A stretch of 36,007 bases of DNA from contig JAHQVP010000150.1 of the NCBI GenBank assembly GCA_019634275.1, positions 1-36,007 on the forward strand, given 5' to 3'. The notes beneath the pieces were generated by a model, which made no database searches, was not told where the DNA came from, and worked only from the letters and a program-made list of their open reading frames with translations. Position numbers and translations under genes: made by a program. Source of the DNA: Saprospiraceae bacterium. GTDB lineage: Bacteria > Bacteroidota > Bacteroidia > Chitinophagales > Saprospiraceae. Shown piece by piece: positions 32,463-36,007 of the stretch (positions within the stretch are counted from its first letter, which is position 1; each line of letters begins with the position of its first letter).

Positions 32463-34013
32463 GTGGATAAAGAATTAATCATTAATTCCACTCCTACAGA
32501 AGTTGAAATTGCTCTATCAGAAGACTCTAAACTCGTAGAGCTTCATACGCAAAAGACAAATTCTAAGTTTTCAGTAGGAGATATTTTCTTAGGGCAAATC
32601 AAGAAATTGATGCCTGGACTCAATGCGGCTTTCGTAGACATTGGGCATTCTAAAGATGCCTTTTTGCACTATACTGATCTCGGACCAAAGCTGCCCTCCT
32701 TGCAGAAGTTTACCAAGCGAGCCATAAGCGGCGGCAGCACTGATCATGGTCTCGGAGACTTTGATCTAAGGGACGAAATCGTCAAGACGGGAAAGATTGA
32801 TCAAGTACTCAGTAAAAAGCAGAGCATTCTTGTACAGATCCTCAAGGAACCGATCTCAACAAAGGGTCCAAGGCTAAGTTGTGAAATCACTTTGCCAGGA
32901 AGATTTTTGGTGTTGACGCCTTTTTCAACGATTGTCTCCGTCTCTAAGAAAGTGGGTTCAAGTGAGGAGCGCAAAAGGCTTAAGCGACTGATCGAAAGTA
33001 TTCGCCCCAAAAATTTTGGTGTCATTGTAAGAACTGCGGCAGAGGGAAAAAATGCGGCTACTTTGCACGAAGAATTGCGGGATCTGGAGGAGAAGTGGAA
33101 AAGAATCCATTCTCAGTTACAGAAGAGCGAACCGCCCATGAAACTCCTGAGTGAGTTGGACAAGACCTCCAGCATGTTGCGTGATATGTTGACGGATGAC
33201 TTCAATAACATCGTGGTCAATGACCGTGATATGTATGAGTCCATCCAACAGTATCTGGCTTCCAATGTACCGGAAAAGAAGAAGATCGTGCACCTGCACC
33301 GATCCAGGCGCCCTCTGTTTGACAGCCATGGCATCACACGACAAATAAAGGCATCGTTTGGTAAAACCTATACAATGCCCAGTGGGGCATACATCGTGAT
33401 CGAACATACGGAAGCGATGCACGTCATCGATGTCAATAGTGGTCCCAAGATGGCCCGTCGCAAGCAAGATGAAGCGGTGCTGAACGTTAACCTCGAGACA
33501 GCAGAGGAGATCGCCCGGCAACTGCGCCTACGTGACATCGGCGGCTTGATCATCGTTGACTTTATTGACATGAAGTCATCAGAACACAAGCGCTTGCTGG
33601 TGCATAAGATGCGAGAGTTTATGCGCAATGACCGAGCGCAACACACGGTATTGCCCTTGTCCAAATTCGGCCTCATGCAAATCACGAGACAACGTGTGAG
33701 ACCCGAAGTGAAAATCAATACTGCCGAAGCTTGCCCCACCTGTAATGGCTCTGGAAAGATTAACGCGACCATCCTGATTCCTGATTTGATAGAGAGAGAT
33801 TTGGAATATGTTTTGCAAAATCGGCCAAACGTCAAAATTTCTCTTCAAGTCCACCCCTATATTCATTCCTACCTAACGCGAGACTGGCGCAAGGTGCAGC
33901 GTGGCTGGTATCGGCAATACCGCAAATGGATTCGCATTTATCCAAACAACGACTTCTTTATCAATGCCTACAAATTTTTTGACGGCAGAGAGGACGAGAT
34001 CAGACTTAACTAA
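32463..34013 (+). CDS. rng: Ribonuclease G/E family endoribonuclease
   Basis: 516-residue single-strand endoribonuclease for rRNA processing and mRNA decay. It starts at a GTG: the resulting N-terminus MDKELIINSTPTEVEIAL aligns with the family, and no ATG fits. An S1 domain occupies about residues 36-130 (VGDIFLGQIKKLMPGLNAAF). Catalytic Asp residues are in MHVIDVNSG and IGGLIIVDFIDM, and the Zn-link dimerisation motif is CPTCNGSGK. There is no RNase E-type C-terminal scaffold, so it is the short RNase G form. It is followed without a gap by a glycosyltransferase gene. Confidence 0.93.
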   Translation: MDKELIINSTPTEVEIALSEDSKLVELHTQKTNSKFSVGDIFLGQIKKLMPGLNAAFVDIGHSKDAFLHYTDLGPKLPSLQKFTKRAISGGSTDHGLGDFDLRDEIVKTGKIDQVLSKKQSILVQILKEPISTKGPRLSCEITLPGRFLVLTPFSTIVSVSKKVGSSEERKRLKRLIESIRPKNFGVIVRTAAEGKNAATLHEELRDLEEKWKRIHSQLQKSEPPMKLLSELDKTSSMLRDMLTDDFNNIVVNDRDMYESIQQYLASNVPEKKKIVHLHRSRRPLFDSHGITRQIKASFGKTYTMPSGAYIVIEHTEAMHVIDVNSGPKMARRKQDEAVLNVNLETAEEIARQLRLRDIGGLIIVDFIDMKSSEHKRLLVHKMREFMRNDRAQHTVLPLSKFGLMQITRQRVRPEVKINTAEACPTCNGSGKINATILIPDLIERDLEYVLQNRPNVKISLQVHPYIHSYLTRDWRKVQRGWYRQYRKWIRIYPNNDFFINAYKFFDGREDEIRLN

Positions 34014-35054
34014 ATGCGACGCGTCCTTGTAGCACCGCTCAATTGGGGGCTGGGTCATGCTACCAGGTGCATTCCTTTGATTCGACACATGATCACACAG
34101 GGTCATGAAGTCGTTCTTGCCTCAGACGGACGTGCCGGAGCATTATTGCAGCAGGAATTTCCCGAATGTCCCTACTATGAACTTCCAGGCTACGATGTGA
34201 CCTATCCTCAAGAGCACATGCTGCTCTATTGGTTAAGGAGGATCCCTCACTTATATCAGCGTATTCAGGCAGAAAATGATGCACTGCAGGAGATTGCATC
34301 CGTTGCAAAAATTGACCGCGTTATCTCTGATAACCGATATGGAATCTGGCACCGATCCATTCGATCTATCATTTTGACTCATCAACTGACCATCCCGATT
34401 CCCAGAATGAGATCCTTTACTGCCCCAGTGCTCGCAAGGCTGATAAACAAGTTTCAGACATGTTGGGTCCCCGACGCTGCTCCACCTCATGACCTTACCG
34501 GCACCCTGTCAGCGAATAGATTTATAAAGATCCCAGTACAAAGGATTGGTAGACTCAGTAGATTCAAGTGTCATGCCCGTAAGGAAGACATATACTGTAC
34601 AGCAGTTGTTTCCGGCCCCGAGCCCGATCGGAGCCGATTTGAGCAACTCCTGAGACAGCACCTGCAGTCACTGAGCGCACCGACGTATCTGGTCAGCGGT
34701 CGCATCTCTGGTGGACGGAACAGCTCGAATAGCCAAAGTCAATTGACTACGCTCCATTCGCCAACTGCTGATGAGTTGGAGTCGATACTCAGCCGGTCAA
34801 AATTTGTCGTCTGTCGCTCGGGTTATTCTTCGATTATGGACCTTCTTGCCTTAACAAAACCTGCCATTTTGGTGCCGACACCTCGTCAACCAGAGCAATT
34901 ATACCTGGCAGCACAACTGAAGCATCATCAGTTGTTCGACATTCAAAGCGAAGAGACACTCAACCTCAAGACTTTTAAAATGGAGGGGAGAATAATTGAA
35001 CCCGACAAGGAAGTACTGGACTTCAAGCCCCATTTGAGTGCATTCCTAGACTGA
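34014..35054 (+). CDS. MurG-like (GT28-type) glycosyltransferase
   Basis: 346-residue GT-B fold enzyme. The N-terminal donor/acceptor motif is NWGLGHATRCIPLIRHM, typical of glycosyltransferases related to MurG and the UDP-glucuronosyl type. The C-terminal nucleotide-sugar part has VVCRSGYSSIMDLLALTKPAILVPTPRQPEQ, i.e. the CRSGYSSIMDL and ILVPTPRQPEQ segments seen in GT28 enzymes. True MurG is usually in the dcw cluster, so this is a paralogue of unknown substrate. Its ATG directly follows the rng stop (TAAATG), and its 3' end converges on pth. Confidence 0.82.
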   Translation: MRRVLVAPLNWGLGHATRCIPLIRHMITQGHEVVLASDGRAGALLQQEFPECPYYELPGYDVTYPQEHMLLYWLRRIPHLYQRIQAENDALQEIASVAKIDRVISDNRYGIWHRSIRSIILTHQLTIPIPRMRSFTAPVLARLINKFQTCWVPDAAPPHDLTGTLSANRFIKIPVQRIGRLSRFKCHARKEDIYCTAVVSGPEPDRSRFEQLLRQHLQSLSAPTYLVSGRISGGRNSSNSQSQLTTLHSPTADELESILSRSKFVVCRSGYSSIMDLLALTKPAILVPTPRQPEQLYLAAQLKHHQLFDIQSEETLNLKTFKMEGRIIEPDKEVLDFKPHLSAFLD

Positions 35055-35055
35055 C

Positions 35056-35682
35056 TTAGTTGCGATTGAACTTGGTCATGGTGTGGTCTGGCCCAATGGC
35101 GACAAAGGATAGTGCAATCTCGACAGCCTTTGCAATAACTCCATCAAGGTCCTGTCGCTGTGCAGCATTCCATTTTCCGAGAACATAGTTTACTTGTTGT
35201 CCGGGTTTAAAATCGCGACCAATGCCAATACGGAGTCGGGCATAGTCAGTGCCCTGCAGCATGTTTTGTATGTCTCTCAAACCATTGTGCCCCCCATCTT
35301 TGCCTTTCTTGGTGAGTTTGGTCTTACCATATGGCAACTGGAGTTCATCCACGATGACAAGCAGGTTGGAACGCGGAATCTTAAGCTTCTGTAGCCAATG
35401 GCGCACAGCCTTTCCACTCCGATTCATGTAGGTGGATGGCTTAAGCACATAGATCCGCCTACCACGGTGTTTTATGAGGGCGAGATCTCCGAGAGATTCA
35501 TGATCAAAGGACGCCGATCCTTCTCTGGCCAATGCATCTGCCACATCAAAGCCTATGTTGTGACGAGTGTTTTCATACTCAATCCCCATATTCCCCAGAC
35601 CTACGAGAAGGTATTTCATAGCGGGGTCAAAAGTATCCGATTTTGGACGAAAAAATCGAGAAAGTAGACGTTGCAGAAACAT
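35056..35682 (-). CDS. pth: Peptidyl-tRNA hydrolase
   Basis: Releases peptide from prematurely dissociated peptidyl-tRNA. The core starts MKYLLVGLGNMGIEYENTR, with catalytic His in NTRHNIGF, followed by KPSTYMNRSG and GGHNGLRDI, the expected Pth motifs. From the ATG at 35682 the protein has 208 residues, including a basic 21-residue N-terminal extension (FLQRLLSRFFRPK). An alternative ATG at 35619 gives the bare enzyme. Extensions of this kind occur in other Bacteroidota Pth proteins, so I keep 35682; the TTG at 35697 is disfavoured. Convergent with the glycosyltransferase gene, one base apart. Confidence 0.93.
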   Translation of the reverse strand: MFLQRLLSRFFRPKSDTFDPAMKYLLVGLGNMGIEYENTRHNIGFDVADALAREGSASFDHESLGDLALIKHRGRRIYVLKPSTYMNRSGKAVRHWLQKLKIPRSNLLVIVDELQLPYGKTKLTKKGKDGGHNGLRDIQNMLQGTDYARLRIGIGRDFKPGQQVNYVLGKWNAAQRQDLDGVIAKAVEIALSFVAIGPDHTMTKFNRN

Positions 35683-35735
35683 GGGTCGAATGTACAAATC
35701 GAATATGATCTGCGGCGAAGGGCTATTTTTACAAG

Positions 35736-36007
35736 ATGGTGGCTCGTCTTACCGATGCATTTGGATTTGTGCGGAACCTTTCGCCCTTCAAGCTGTGGAA
35801 TGCACTTTTGCTCTATTGTTCTTTTCATTGGAGTCGGTTTCGGAAAAAACCGAATCAGTGGGGCTTACCCTTTACGATCTCCTTCGAACCCACAACCGCA
35901 TGCAACCTCCGCTGCCCGGAATGTCCGAGTGGACTTAGATCCTTTACCCGTGCGACAGGAAATCTAAAGGAGGATTTTTTTAGGAAGACCATCGATGACA
36001 ATCATCG
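35736..36007 (+). CDS. Radical SAM protein (3' partial)
   Basis: The first 90 codons of a gene that runs off the right edge. The ATG at 35736 opens MVARLTDAFGFVRNLSPFK, followed by a membrane-like helix LWNALLLYCSF and a basic stretch SRFRKKPNQWG. Then comes the radical SAM [4Fe-4S] motif TACNLRCPECPSG (CxxxCxxC) preceded by TISFEPT. The pattern resembles SPASM/B12-like radical SAM proteins with TM-like N-termini that act on lipids or peptides. Substrate is unknown because the rest is missing. It is divergent from pth, with 53 bases between them. Confidence 0.82.
   Translation, partial: MVARLTDAFGFVRNLSPFKLWNALLLYCSFHWSRFRKKPNQWGLPFTISFEPTTACNLRCPECPSGLRSFTRATGNLKEDFFRKTIDDNH

Noticed and set aside
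33368-33835. 155-codon minus-strand ORF opposite rng
   Set aside because: It lies wholly inside the conserved catalytic core of RNase G.

Overview
This is a stretch of core chromosome from a member of the Bacteroidota. Four things point there: repeated TAnnTTTG promoter elements upstream of genes, a secreted glycoside hydrolase with a C-terminal type IX secretion (T9SS) sorting domain, families largely confined to the phylum (DUF4175, DUF4294, paired OmpH/Skp proteins, a tiny Lys/Arg-rich protein before RNase G), and a lack of consistent Shine-Dalgarno sequences. A mevalonate-pathway enzyme would fit Flavobacteriia or a related class, but the class cannot be fixed from sequence alone. I see no phage, IS element, CRISPR array or other obvious transferred segment.

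Layout. 1-1.6 kb: 3' part of a heme A synthase gene and an alpha/beta hydrolase (+). 1.7-19.0 kb: a long minus-strand block. Read in its own direction (right to left) it contains an envelope operon (OmpA/PD40 protein, PAP2-like membrane protein, DapD, M1 peptidase lipoprotein); then a giant DUF4175 membrane/coiled-coil protein, an RsbW-like ATPase and YbeY; then the threonine operon thrA-thrB-thrC; then a second M1 peptidase. 19.1-21.4 kb: DUF4294 protein, diphosphomevalonate decarboxylase and a rhodanese lipoprotein (+). 21.4-25.9 kb: two OmpH/Skp genes, then GT2 glycosyltransferase-rsmG-MscS (-). 26.0-28.2 kb: GH5 enzyme (+) and a catalytically degenerate MtfA-like protein (-). 28.2-28.35 kb: tRNA-Phe with its own promoter and terminator. 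28.4-30.8 kb: ogt (+) against yicC-gmk-apaG (-). 31.0-35.1 kb: HU/IHF-like protein, TPR protein, a 31-residue basic protein, RNase G and a MurG-like glycosyltransferase (+). 35.1-36.0 kb: pth (-) and the start of a radical SAM gene that runs off the window.

The most notable non-genic signal is a pair of near-perfect parS (ParB centromere) palindromes 368 bp apart, one between thrC and the M1 peptidase gene and one inside thrC. Two exact DnaA-box sequences and a third near-match lie in 170 bp of the heme A synthase gene about 4 kb away. Together they suggest, without proving, that this segment belongs to the origin/centromere region of the chromosome. Many genes are tightly packed, with overlaps of 4-8 nt or adjacent stop and start codons, so most blocks probably act as operons. 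No gap between genes exceeds 300 bases.
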